From NCBI GenBank assembly GCA_034670265.1, contig JAXMNU010000006.1, positions 157,135-221,134 on the forward strand: a DNA stretch of 64,000 nucleotides, written 5' to 3'. Below the pieces are notes generated by a model. It saw only the letters and a program-made list of their open reading frames with translations, was not told the origin of the DNA and did no database searches. The stretch's first letter is position 1, and every line of letters begins with the position of its first letter. The translations under genes were made by a program, and so were the position numbers. This DNA comes from Halomarinibacterium sp034670265 (GTDB taxonomy: Bacteria; Bacteroidota; Bacteroidia; Flavobacteriales; Flavobacteriaceae). Positions 51,002-59,487 of the stretch are shown piece after piece.

Positions 51002-53041
51002 ATGAATTTATCTATAAAGGCATTTCCTTTAAAGGTTGTGCATATAGGGTATTTTTGGTGTGCAATATTCTGCGGGGTTTTTGCGCCAAAATTATATTCT
51101 CAAGAGACCCAAATGGACAGCTTGAAATTAATACAACTTAATGAAGTGGTGGTGATTTCTGCTGGAAAGAAATTGGATTATCAAAAGCAGCAAAAACCAC
51201 TGTCTACTTTGGATGAGTTTTTAGAATCATCCCGAAGCATCAATATGGTAAAACGTGGCGCCTATGCGTGGGAGCCAACTATGAATAATATGGCGTCGGA
51301 GCGTTTGGCAATAACCATAGATGGAATGCAGATCTTTGGTGCTTGTACTGATAAAATGGACCCCATAACATCCTATGTAGACGTGTCAAATCTAGCAGAA
51401 GCACAAATAGGTTCTGGACAACAAGGGGCTGTATTTGGGAATACTATTGGTGGCGGAATAAATCTAAAACTAGACAAAAGCAATTTTAAACCAAAAGGGT
51501 GGAATGGTTCTTTGGAAAGTGCTTTTGAAGGGAATAATGTAATGCAAGTTTTAGGAGGAGAATTAAATTATTCTTCTGAAAAATTTTATGTAAATACAGA
51601 TGGAATCTATCGTAATGCAGAAAATTATTTCGCTGGCGGAAATGAAGAAGTTCTTTTTTCACAATTTGAAAAATATAACTTCTCAATCAATTCTGGCTAT
51701 AAATTAACAGAGGACAAATCTATTTCGGCAACCTTAATTTATGATGAGGCAAAAGATGTGGGATATCCGGCTTTACCAATGGATGTTTCACTAGCGCAAG
51801 CCTTGATTGGTTCGGTAAGTTTTAATCAGGACACCTTGTTTAGTAGTTTCAGCAATTGGGAAACTAAATTGTATTACAATACTATTAAACACGTCATGGA
51901 CGATACCAAACGCCCAGATGTACCCATACATATGGATATGCCTGGTTGGAGTGAAACTGCAGGATTCTATTCGCAAGCAAATTTGATGAAAGAAAAACAT
52001 CATTTTCTTCTAAAGTTGGATGGATTCTACAATAAGTCTTATGCCGAGATGACCATGTATCCAACCAACAGTGAAGAGCCGTTGATGTTTATGCTTACTT
52101 GGCCAGATGTGCGTACTAAGGATGTTGGGTTTTATGGAGAAGACCATATTCCATTTGAAAAAGCTTCGCTTAAATTTTCAACTCGTTTGGCATACCACTC
52201 AAACTCTGTGGCAGATGATTTTGGGCTTAACAGCTTGAAAATTTTTTATCCAGATATGGAAAGAACAAATACTCGTTTTTTGAAAAGTTTTTCGGCACTT
52301 TATCATAAAATGCTGAATGAGTTTCACATTAATACTAGTATTTCTTACGGAGAGCGAGCTCCGTCGGTTTCAGAAGGATATGGGTTTTATCTATTTAATA
52401 GTTTTGATAATCACGATTACATTGGGGACCCAGATTTAAATACTGAAAGTTCTGCAGAAGCAAATCTTTCGGTAACCTATAAAAAGCCAATTTTTGAAAT
52501 TACCGTAAGTGCAAATTATTTTCACGTCTTTAATTATATTATTGGAGAAGTGGATAATTCGTTAAGTACCATGACTATTGGTGCACAAGGGGTTAAAATT
52601 TATACAAATTTGGACTATGCGCAACTTTTCAATACAACGCTTTCGGGAAGGTATTCAATTTCAAATGCCTTTAAATGGACGGGACAGATTTCATACCATC
52701 GTGGAGTTGACTATAGAAATGAAAATTTGCCCCTCATTAGTCCACTTTCGTACCAAAGTGCACTCAATTTTTATAAAAATCAATATGTTGCTTCACTTTC
52801 CATAAATGGCGCTGGAGAACAATCGAATTATAATCCGGCCTATGGAGAAACTAAGACTGTTGCTTATGCAACAATTTCTTCAAGTTTTGGGAAACGTTTC
52901 TTTATAAAGGAGAACGATCTTTTTGTGAAAGCAGGTATTGAAAACATTTTTGATACTTACTATTCTACCTATACCGATTGGAACAACATACCTCGAATGG
53001 GAAGAAACATTTATTTAACTATTTCATATTCAATTAATTAA
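51002..53041 (+). CDS. TonB-dependent copper receptor, OprC/NosA-like
   Basis: A 679-residue outer-membrane receptor. Signal sequence to ~34, TonB box region T-Q-M-D-S-L-K-L-I-Q-L-N-E-V-V-V, plug ~60-165 (I-T-I-D-G-M-Q-I-F-G-A-C-T-D-K-M-D-P-I-T-S-Y), then the barrel, ending N-I-Y-L-T-I-S-Y-S-I-N. The plug has C115-x-x-x-M119, and a barrel loop has H310-M-D-M313 after Y-P-A-L-P-M-D. OprC of Pseudomonas binds Cu(I) through a C-x-x-x-M and an H-x-M motif, so the pattern points to copper. There is no STN domain. Neighbours are Met/Cys-rich. An alternative ligand would be cobalamin, given nrdJ next door. Confidence 0.85.
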   Translation: MNLSIKAFPLKVVHIGYFWCAIFCGVFAPKLYSQETQMDSLKLIQLNEVVVISAGKKLDYQKQQKPLSTLDEFLESSRSINMVKRGAYAWEPTMNNMASERLAITIDGMQIFGACTDKMDPITSYVDVSNLAEAQIGSGQQGAVFGNTIGGGINLKLDKSNFKPKGWNGSLESAFEGNNVMQVLGGELNYSSEKFYVNTDGIYRNAENYFAGGNEEVLFSQFEKYNFSINSGYKLTEDKSISATLIYDEAKDVGYPALPMDVSLAQALIGSVSFNQDTLFSSFSNWETKLYYNTIKHVMDDTKRPDVPIHMDMPGWSETAGFYSQANLMKEKHHFLLKLDGFYNKSYAEMTMYPTNSEEPLMFMLTWPDVRTKDVGFYGEDHIPFEKASLKFSTRLAYHSNSVADDFGLNSLKIFYPDMERTNTRFLKSFSALYHKMLNEFHINTSISYGERAPSVSEGYGFYLFNSFDNHDYIGDPDLNTESSAEANLSVTYKKPIFEITVSANYFHVFNYIIGEVDNSLSTMTIGAQGVKIYTNLDYAQLFNTTLSGRYSISNAFKWTGQISYHRGVDYRNENLPLISPLSYQSALNFYKNQYVASLSINGAGEQSNYNPAYGETKTVAYATISSSFGKRFFIKENDLFVKAGIENIFDTYYSTYTDWNNIPRMGRNIYLTISYSIN

Positions 53042-53063
53042 TTCAATATTTAAAAAATAACAC

Positions 53064-53921
53064 ATGAAAACTATAAAATATTTAACAATCCTATTTATCG
53101 CAGCGCTATCCTTAGCCTCTTGTTCAAAAGATGATGAAGATGATACCATTTTGGAAACAGACCCAATGGAAGCGTATAACTTAGTGAAGGAATTTAGTTA
53201 TACGGATCATACGGTAGCATTATATTCTGAAAAAACACTTATTACTACTGGGTATAATTCATTTTTTATCAGAATTAAGGATAAGTCTACCAACACTTTT
53301 ATTGAAAATGCAAATCTTACTTGGATGCCTATGATGCATATGGAAACAATGATGCATTCTGCTCCAAAATCGGTTCTTACAGTCACTGAAACACCATCTA
53401 TTTATAATGGATATATAGTCTTCCAAATGCCTGGAAACACCACCGAGTATTGGGATATTACATTCAATTATACATTAAAAGGAGAACAAATTTCGAAAAC
53501 AGAACGTGTTGAAGTGCAAAGCCCAGCAGATGCTTTAAGCAAAGTAAGTGTTTTTATGGGTAGTGATAATGTGCGTTACATTTTAGCGTATGTCTCTCCT
53601 AAGAATCCAGAAGTTGCCATAAACGATTTTACGGCGGTATTATACAAAATGGAAGATATGATGACTTTTACCCAAGTCGAAAATTACAAAGTGACAGTAG
53701 ATCCAAGAATGCCAGGAATGGGGAATCATTCTTCTCCCAATAATGAAGATTTAACTTTTAACGCTCAAAATGGAATGTACGAAGGTAAGTTGTCATTAAC
53801 AATGACAGGGTACTGGAAAATAAATCTAAAGTTGTTAAATACTAATAATGAAGTATTAAAAGGTGAGGATGTAACCGAGGAAAACTTAGAGAGCAGTCTT
53901 TACTTTGAATTGGAATTCTAA
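53064..53921 (+). CDS. Surface lipoprotein with two Met/His-rich FixH/YtkA-like domains
   Basis: A 285-residue lipoprotein. The lipobox L-A-S-C (Cys20) is followed by S-K-D-D-E-D-D, a surface-export signal. Domain 1 (~40-150) contains M88-P-M-M-H-M-E-T-M-M-H98, then Y-N-G-Y-I-V-F-Q-M-P-G-N-T-T-E-Y-W-D-I. Domain 2 (~155-285) repeats the plan with M-P-G-M-G-N-H-S-S-P, M-Y-E-G-K-L-S-L-T-M-T-G-Y-W-K-I-N-L. The pattern (Met/His cluster, Y-x-G, M-x-G-x-W) resembles YtkA/FixH-like copper-associated domains, here in tandem. It follows the receptor gene by 22 nt and likely captures copper at the cell surface for it. Confidence 0.78.
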   Translation: MKTIKYLTILFIAALSLASCSKDDEDDTILETDPMEAYNLVKEFSYTDHTVALYSEKTLITTGYNSFFIRIKDKSTNTFIENANLTWMPMMHMETMMHSAPKSVLTVTETPSIYNGYIVFQMPGNTTEYWDITFNYTLKGEQISKTERVEVQSPADALSKVSVFMGSDNVRYILAYVSPKNPEVAINDFTAVLYKMEDMMTFTQVENYKVTVDPRMPGMGNHSSPNNEDLTFNAQNGMYEGKLSLTMTGYWKINLKLLNTNNEVLKGEDVTEENLESSLYFELEF

Positions 53922-53945
53922 TCTTTAATTACATATATTAAACGT

Positions 53946-53977
53946 AAAGACTGTAGCAATACAGTCTTTATTTTTTT
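53946..53977 (+). terminator. Terminator of the copper operon
   Basis: AAAGACTGTA and TACAGTCTTT form a 10-bp stem with GCAA loop and a T run, 24 nt after the lipoprotein stop. Confidence 0.92.
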
Positions 53978-53984
53978 ATATTTG
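53977..53984 (+). promoter_or_regulatory. Promoter -7 element TATATTTG immediately before the gene at 53989
   Basis: A perfect -7 element whose last base is 4 nt from the ATG and which begins on the last T of the preceding terminator run. It implies an essentially leaderless mRNA. Confidence 0.6.
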
Positions 53985-53988
53985 GCGC

Positions 53989-54612
53989 ATGAACTCGAAA
54001 TGGTATTTGAGTATATTAGTGATTGCCCTTGCTTTTTTTGGAAAAAGCTTGGAGCAAAAGAATGCGCCAAATCAAGAAATTGTAGTTCAGTTTAGTGATG
54101 ATATAATTTCTCCTCTCGAAACACAATTTGCTTTAGAGAGTGTTCAGAAACAATTGAAATCTATTGGTGCTGAACAAATTCAGGTAGCTAAAGCAGCAAA
54201 CGGTACTATTAAAGTTACTTATTTTAGTAGTATTGATGTAGCCATAGTTAAAGCTTTATTTTCTACTGAAGAAAACCTTAAACTAGGGTATACGGCTTTT
54301 AACAACCAAGGCGATACGGAAAGTGCTGATAATATTCCATTTGAAAGCGGTATCAACACATATCAATTAAACGTTAGTGAAATACCCGTTAAGTCTCAGC
54401 GAGATTTAGGCTTTGATGGAATCCTTGTTGAGATAAAATTTGTACGGGACCAATATGTAAATCCTATTGGATATTTGGGTTCTTCTGAAAAAGATTTCAC
54501 TTTAAAAACACACATTGAAAAATTAGACAATAATCTGTACTATACTAGTGCAATTATTATAGATAATGCTTCGTATAAAATTCCAGAGGTTAGGGCAGGG
54601 CCACTTTCCTAA
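53989..54612 (+). CDS. Exported protein of unknown function
   Basis: A 207-residue protein with an N-terminal hydrophobic segment (Y-L-S-I-L-V-I-A-L-A-F-F-G) that could be a signal peptide or anchor. The mature part starts I-V-V-Q-F-S-D-D and contains a small alpha/beta unit (F-A-L-E-S-V-Q-K-Q-L-K-S-I-G-A-E-Q-I-Q-V). A beta-rich segment with N-N-L-Y-Y-T-S-A-I-I-I-D-N follows, and the end is P-E-V-R-A-G-P-L-S. I do not recognise the family. It is monocistronic, with its own promoter and a weak terminator before secDF. Confidence 0.65.
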   Translation: MNSKWYLSILVIALAFFGKSLEQKNAPNQEIVVQFSDDIISPLETQFALESVQKQLKSIGAEQIQVAKAANGTIKVTYFSSIDVAIVKALFSTEENLKLGYTAFNNQGDTESADNIPFESGINTYQLNVSEIPVKSQRDLGFDGILVEIKFVRDQYVNPIGYLGSSEKDFTLKTHIEKLDNNLYYTSAIIIDNASYKIPEVRAGPLS

Positions 54613-54682
54613 GGAATATCTTTCCAACTTTCAAAAATCTAAAAGTGAGAGCATTATAGTAATACTTCTCGCATTCAAATAG

Positions 54683-54712
54683 GACTTTTAAATTCAAATT
54701 TAGAAGTCTTTT
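54683..54712 (+). terminator. Weak terminator-like hairpin before secDF
   Basis: GACTTTTAAATT pairs with AATTTAGAAGTC with one G-T pair around a 2-3 nt turn, then TTTTC. AT-rich, so stability is moderate. Confidence 0.5.
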
Positions 54713-54739
54713 CAAATTAATTTTATTCATTCATAATAA

Positions 54740-54770
54740 TTGTCAGATATAACGGTAAATGATATATTTG
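54740..54770 (+). promoter_or_regulatory. secDF promoter
   Basis: TTG at 54740-54742, a 20-nt spacer and a perfect -7 element TATATTTG at 54763-54770; the ATG is 34 nt downstream. Confidence 0.68.
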
Positions 54771-54804
54771 CCCGTTTAAAAAATTTGACCAAAAAAACAT
54801 ACAC

Positions 54805-57800
54805 ATGCAAAATAAAGGACTAGTTACCGTATTTGCGATTCTTTTTGGATTGGTGAGTTTATACCAATTATCCTTCACATTTATCGCAAATAAAGTAGAA
54901 GACAGTGCAAAAGAATTTGCTACTAGTAAATTTGATGCTTCGCAACCAGCAGAGCGTGCTGCAGCAGAAGCACAGTATTTAGATTCTGTAGCGACAGAAA
55001 CTCAATTTTTAGGAATTGATTACAAAACAGCCAAAGAAAAAGAGCTAAACAAAGGTCTTGACTTAAAAGGAGGTATTAACGTAATTCTTCAGGTATCTGT
55101 AAAAGATATCTTGGCTGGATTGGCGAATAATACAAAAGACCCAGCATTTAACCAAGCCTTGGCCAATGCGACTGAGCTTCAGAAAAACTCACAAAAAACA
55201 TATTTGGAGTCTTTCTTTGAAGCTTTTGAAGCACTTCCAGGCGAAAATAGATTGGCATCTGCAGATATCTTCTTCAACAAAAGTTTGGAAGGACAGATTG
55301 AAAGCAATATGACCAATGACCAAGTAAAGCCGGTTATTGCAAGAAAAATTGACGAATCTATCGCTTCGGCTTTTGAAGTACTACGTAAGCGTATTGATAA
55401 ATTTGGAGTGACACAGCCTAACCTCCAACGTTTAGGAAATTCTGGAAGAATTTTAGTAGAATTACCAGGTGCTAAGGATGTAGAGCGTGTTAAGAAATTA
55501 TTACAGAGTACTGCTCAGTTAGAGTTTTGGGAAGTAGTAAAAGAAGAAGAAATCAGTGCTTTTATTGTTGATGCAGATACTAGATTAAAAGAACTGTTAG
55601 CTGGGAAAAAAGATACAATTTCTGTTGCTACAGATTCCACTCAAATAGAGGAAGGCGACGATATTGAAGATTTATTAGGTGGAGAAGAGGTAGATGAGAC
55701 TGCTACTGCAGAGGAGACAAACCCTATTCTTTCAAAAGTACTTCCAGTGCGAGCAAGTAATCCAGGGTTAGCTAGCTTTTCTATTAAAGACACTGCCGTA
55801 ATTAATGGCTATTTACGTATGCCAGAAATACGCTCCATGCTTAGTAATGATCTTAGAAATACTCAGTTTTTATGGAGTATTCCAGAATTTAGTGAAGCAG
55901 TTGGAGAAGAAATTACTAGTCTTTATGCAATTAAAGGAAATAAAGAAATGACACCGCAATTAAGTGGAGGTGTTATTGTGGATGCACAGCAATCTTATAA
56001 CCAAGCAGGGCGAGTTTCTGTAACGATGCAAATGAATGGTACAGGAGCGAAGATTTGGGAAGATATGACAGAGTATGCTTACCAAAATGGAACTCAAATT
56101 GCAGTTGTACTTGATAATATTGTGTATTCTGCTCCAGGTGTAAGTAGCGGAAAAATTTCTGGTGGACGAAGTGAAATCACAGGAGATTATACCATTGCCG
56201 AAGCACAAGATTTAGCGAACGTGTTACGTGCGGGTAAACTTCCTGCATCTGCAGATATTATTCAAGCGGAAGTTGTTGGTCCTACTTTAGGTCAAGAGGC
56301 TATTAATAGTGGTGTTCTTTCATTTATGATTGCTTTAGTAATTGTATTGTTATGGATGATTTTTTATTACGGAAAAGCAGGAGCCTTTGCCGATGTTGCT
56401 TTGGCAGTAAACATCCTTTTCATCTTCGGAATATTAGCGGGATTAGGTGCTGTATTAACACTTCCTGGTATTGCGGGTATTGTATTAACCATTGGTATGT
56501 CTGTAGATGCGAACGTACTTATTTTTGAAAGGATACGTGAAGAATTGGACAAAGGAAAATCGCAACGTGATTCTATTAATGATGGTTTCAGTAATGCACT
56601 TTCTTCTATTTTAGATGCAAACATTACAACAGGTCTTACAGGTCTTATCTTACTTATTTTTGGAACAGGGCCAATTCAAGGATTTGCTACTACTTTATTA
56701 ATTGGTATTTGTACTTCATTATTTACAGCCATCTTTATTACAAGATTATTTATAGATAGCTATACTAAGAATGGTAAGTCTTTGACTTGTTCAACAGCAA
56801 TGACTAAAAACCTATTTAAAAATGTAAATATTAATTTCCTTGGAAAACGCAAAATTGCGTTTGTAATTTCAGGAATTTTAATTGCCGTGAGTTTAGGGTC
56901 ATTATTTACAAATGGTTTAAACCAAGGTATTGATTTTGTTGGAGGAAGAACATACACTGTTCGTTTCGATAAAGATGTAAATGCACTTGAAATTCAAAAC
57001 GATTTAATTGCTGCCTTTGGTAGTGCCGAAGCTAAAACCTATGGCGGTAATAACCAATTAAAAATTTCTACTAAGTATAAAGTTGATGAAACAGGAGGAG
57101 ATATCGATGTGGAGGTTGAAAAAATGCTTCACGAAGCGTTAAAACCAAATCTTCCTGCCGGGATGACTTACGAAGACTTTATTGCGGATGATGATGCAAA
57201 AACAGCTGGTCGAATGGAGTACTATAAAGTGAGTCCAACTATTGCAGATGATATTAAAAAATCATCTTTCTGGGCGGTACTTGGTTCATTAGTGGTTGTG
57301 TTCTTGTATATCTTACTAAGATTTAGAAGATGGCAATTTAGCTTAGGTGCTGTTGCCGCGGTTTTCCACGACGTACTTATTGTTTTGGGGGTATTCTCAC
57401 TTACGTATAAGTTTATGCCTTTCAGTATGGAAATTGACCAATCCTTTATTGCTGCGATATTAACCGTAATTGGTTACTCGCTTAACGATACTGTGGTTGT
57501 ATTTGACCGTATTCGAGAGTTCTTCAATGAACATACAACTTGGAAAATGCCTAAATTAATTAATGGGGCATTAAATAGTACTTTAAGTAGAACTTTAAAT
57601 ACCTCATTAACTACACTATTGGTACTATTGTGTATGTTTATTTTAGGTGCCGAATCCATTAGAGGCTTATTATTTGCCATTATGGTAGGGATTATTATAG
57701 GAACTTATTCTTCACTCTTTATAGCAACTCCTATTTTCTACGATACCGTTAGAAAAAGAGGAATTGATTTAAGTGATAAAAAAGAGCTTGAAGAGGCTGA

Positions 57801-57807
57801 AAAATAA
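54805..57807 (+). CDS. secDF: Protein translocase SecDF (fused SecD-SecF)
   Basis: A 1000-residue fusion. TM1 lies at ~6-25. SecD motif D-L-K-G-G-I-N-V-I-L-Q is followed by a large periplasmic head, then TM2-6 with G-M-S-V-D-A-N-V-L-I-F-E-R-I-R-E-E. The SecF half starts near residue 675 (F-K-N-V-N-I-N-F-L-G-K-R-K), with G-I-D-F-V-G-G-R, and L-N-D-T-V-V-V-F-D-R-I-R-E in TM4. The head carries an acidic insert (~285-310: E-E-G-D-D-I-E-D-L-L-G-G-E-E-V-D-E). SecDF uses the proton gradient to drive late translocation. The fused form is usual in the Bacteroidota. Confidence 0.97.
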   Translation: MQNKGLVTVFAILFGLVSLYQLSFTFIANKVEDSAKEFATSKFDASQPAERAAAEAQYLDSVATETQFLGIDYKTAKEKELNKGLDLKGGINVILQVSVKDILAGLANNTKDPAFNQALANATELQKNSQKTYLESFFEAFEALPGENRLASADIFFNKSLEGQIESNMTNDQVKPVIARKIDESIASAFEVLRKRIDKFGVTQPNLQRLGNSGRILVELPGAKDVERVKKLLQSTAQLEFWEVVKEEEISAFIVDADTRLKELLAGKKDTISVATDSTQIEEGDDIEDLLGGEEVDETATAEETNPILSKVLPVRASNPGLASFSIKDTAVINGYLRMPEIRSMLSNDLRNTQFLWSIPEFSEAVGEEITSLYAIKGNKEMTPQLSGGVIVDAQQSYNQAGRVSVTMQMNGTGAKIWEDMTEYAYQNGTQIAVVLDNIVYSAPGVSSGKISGGRSEITGDYTIAEAQDLANVLRAGKLPASADIIQAEVVGPTLGQEAINSGVLSFMIALVIVLLWMIFYYGKAGAFADVALAVNILFIFGILAGLGAVLTLPGIAGIVLTIGMSVDANVLIFERIREELDKGKSQRDSINDGFSNALSSILDANITTGLTGLILLIFGTGPIQGFATTLLIGICTSLFTAIFITRLFIDSYTKNGKSLTCSTAMTKNLFKNVNINFLGKRKIAFVISGILIAVSLGSLFTNGLNQGIDFVGGRTYTVRFDKDVNALEIQNDLIAAFGSAEAKTYGGNNQLKISTKYKVDETGGDIDVEVEKMLHEALKPNLPAGMTYEDFIADDDAKTAGRMEYYKVSPTIADDIKKSSFWAVLGSLVVVFLYILLRFRRWQFSLGAVAAVFHDVLIVLGVFSLTYKFMPFSMEIDQSFIAAILTVIGYSLNDTVVVFDRIREFFNEHTTWKMPKLINGALNSTLSRTLNTSLTTLLVLLCMFILGAESIRGLLFAIMVGIIIGTYSSLFIATPIFYDTVRKRGIDLSDKKELEEAEK

Positions 57808-57823
57808 TTTTGTTTTACTGAAT

Positions 57824-57854
57824 AAAAAAAACCCGCTTAAAAGCGGGTTTTTTT
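57824..57854. terminator. Bidirectional terminator between secDF and the DUF192 gene
   Basis: AAAAAAACCCGC and GCGGGTTTTTTT pair around TTAAAA; A/T runs on both sides and convergent genes. Confidence 0.92.
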
Positions 57855-57868
57855 GTTAGTACTATTTT

Positions 57869-58363
57869 TTAGTTTGAAGTTTTCTGAAACGAAATAACAT
57901 CTCCTGCTTTCAAACCCCATTGGTCACTAAGTCCAGCATTCACTTCGAGAGCATACTTTGCAGGTACTTGTGAAGGAATAGAAGATTGATCCAAAGGCTT
58001 TGTGTTTTTTTGAATACTCACCACTTTTAAACCTGAGTTTATATAAATAATATCCAAAGGAATCTCTGTATTCTTCATATAAAAAGACTTTCGCGTTTCG
58101 TTAGGAAAAATAAAAAGCATCCCTCTATTTTGTTGCATGCTTTTGCGGTACATTAAACCTGTTTGCGTTTCGTATTCGGTTTCAGCAATTTCAATTTCTA
58201 TTGTAGCCAACACAGAATCATTTTCTGCTCTTTTTATGGTTAGTTCACCTTCTTTTTTAAAAGTAATCTCTTTGGTTAGTACTTTGTTGTTGGTGTTTTC
58301 TTTACAGCTATAAGCCAGTAGTAAAGATGCTAAAACCAATACGCTAATTATTCTTCTTTTCAT
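57869..58363 (-). CDS. DUF192 lipoprotein
   Basis: A 164-residue protein with a lipobox (L-A-Y-S-C, Cys20). The DUF192 core reads V-L-A-T-I-E-I-E-I-A-E-T-E-Y-E-T-Q-T-G-L-M-Y-R-K-S-M, G-M-L-F-I-F-P-N-E-T-R-K-S-F-Y-M-K-N-T-E-I-P-L-D-I-I-Y-I, and A-L-E-V-N-A-G. DUF192 proteins form a small beta fold of unknown function, usually exported. It is 1 nt downstream of lgt, so co-transcribed. Lgt would lipidate it, but the link is general. Confidence 0.9.
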   Translation of the reverse strand: MKRRIISVLVLASLLLAYSCKENTNNKVLTKEITFKKEGELTIKRAENDSVLATIEIEIAETEYETQTGLMYRKSMQQNRGMLFIFPNETRKSFYMKNTEIPLDIIYINSGLKVVSIQKNTKPLDQSSIPSQVPAKYALEVNAGLSDQWGLKAGDVISFQKTSN

Positions 58364-58364
58364 A

Positions 58365-59192
58365 TTAAACGGTCATTTTTTTTGTTGAAGTCATCATTAA
58401 ATATACCCCGGCTATTATAAATGGAATACTAAGCCATTGCCCAGTAGAGAGCGTATTTCCAAGAATATCTTCGAACCCGCCTTGGCTTGTTTTAAAGAAT
58501 TCTGCAATAAAACGAACCGTCCAAAGTAGAATTAAAAACAATCCAAAAATATATCCTAATTGCTTTCGTTTTTCTGTTTTCCAATAAATGTACCAAAGGA
58601 TTAAAAAGACTAAAATATAACCAAAAGCTTCATAGAGTTGTGCTGGATGACGAGGGAAGTCTTCTCCTAATTTTTCAAAAACAACCCCGAAATCTGTTCC
58701 TGTAGGATGCCCAATAATTTCAGAATTTAAAAAATTACCAAAGCGTACAAAAATGGCTCCTGCTGCAACGGGGATGATTATTCGGTCAAAAATCCAAAGA
58801 ATAGGTTTTTTAAGCACTTTCTTATTGTACATAAACATAGCGATAATCACTCCAATCGCGGCACCGTGACTCGCAAGCCCTCGGAAGCCTGTAAACTTAA
58901 ATTCGGGTACCGTTTCAAAAGGTAAAAACACTGAAAGCGGGTCCTCTAAAAATAATTCAGATTGATAAAAAATGACGTGTCCTAATCGTGCGCCAATGAG
59001 TATGGCAAGCACCATATAAATAAATAAACTATCCAATTTTTCTAACGGAATACCTTCTCGTTTGTAAATGGCTTTCATAATAAACCATCCCAATACAAAA
59101 GAGATTACAAACATAAGACTATAATAGTGGAGGGTGTAAAAACCGAGGTCTAACCCTTCTGAAGGATTCCAAGTAAAACTTAAATAGTGCAT
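58365..59192 (-). CDS. lgt: Prolipoprotein diacylglyceryl transferase
   Basis: A 275-residue inner-membrane enzyme with about seven helices that adds diacylglycerol to the lipobox cysteine. Signature segments are G-A-R-L-G-H-V-I-F-Y, F-R-G-L-A-S-H-G-A-A-I-G (in place of the usual H-G-G), and the Lgt motif V-R-F-G-N-F-L-N-S-E-I-I-G-H-P-T. The catalytic arginine region (R-H-P-A-Q-L-Y-E-A) is present. The many lipoproteins in this window are its substrates. It is in an operon with the DUF192 gene, 51 nt after yidD. Confidence 0.97.
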   Translation of the reverse strand: MHYLSFTWNPSEGLDLGFYTLHYYSLMFVISFVLGWFIMKAIYKREGIPLEKLDSLFIYMVLAILIGARLGHVIFYQSELFLEDPLSVFLPFETVPEFKFTGFRGLASHGAAIGVIIAMFMYNKKVLKKPILWIFDRIIIPVAAGAIFVRFGNFLNSEIIGHPTGTDFGVVFEKLGEDFPRHPAQLYEAFGYILVFLILWYIYWKTEKRKQLGYIFGLFLILLWTVRFIAEFFKTSQGGFEDILGNTLSTGQWLSIPFIIAGVYLMMTSTKKMTV

Positions 59193-59243
59193 AATTGTGA
59201 TATGTTGGGTAAAGATAGAAAACCCAAAAAATTTAATGAATAA

Positions 59244-59480
59244 TTATTTGTTTTCTTTTTTTGGAACAGGATCGTAACCGCTACCGCCCCAGGGGTGACA
59301 ACTTCCTATTCTTTTTATTGCTAGCCAACTTCCTTTAAAAAGCCCGTGAGTTTCAAGCGCTTCTTTTGCATAATGCGAGCAGGTAGGGCTATATCTACAA
59401 GTAGAAGGGAAGATGGGTGAAATAATTTTTTGATACACCTTTATTAAAAACAAAAAGGGATATATCAATATTTTTTTCAC
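59244..59480 (-). CDS. yidD: Membrane-protein insertion efficiency factor YidD
   Basis: A 78-residue protein with an amphipathic N-terminus (Y-P-F-L-F-L-I-K-V-Y-Q-K-I-I-S-P) and the strict YidD pattern C-R-Y-S-P-T-C-S-x-Y-A-K-E-A, then H-G-x-x-K-G-S-W-L-A-I-K-R-I-x-x-C-H-P-W-G-G-S-G-Y-D-P-V-P. It assists membrane protein insertion. Usually linked to rnpA/yidC, here between cysS (7 nt) and lgt. Confidence 0.96.
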   Translation of the reverse strand: MKKILIYPFLFLIKVYQKIISPIFPSTCRYSPTCSHYAKEALETHGLFKGSWLAIKRIGSCHPWGGSGYDPVPKKENK

Positions 59481-59487
59481 TTGAATA

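Noticed and set aside
59381..59391. AGGTAGGG sequence like the first box of the candidate ECF promoter
   Set aside because: It lies inside yidD coding sequence and lacks both the GTAAAA continuation and the CTGTTT box at the required spacing.
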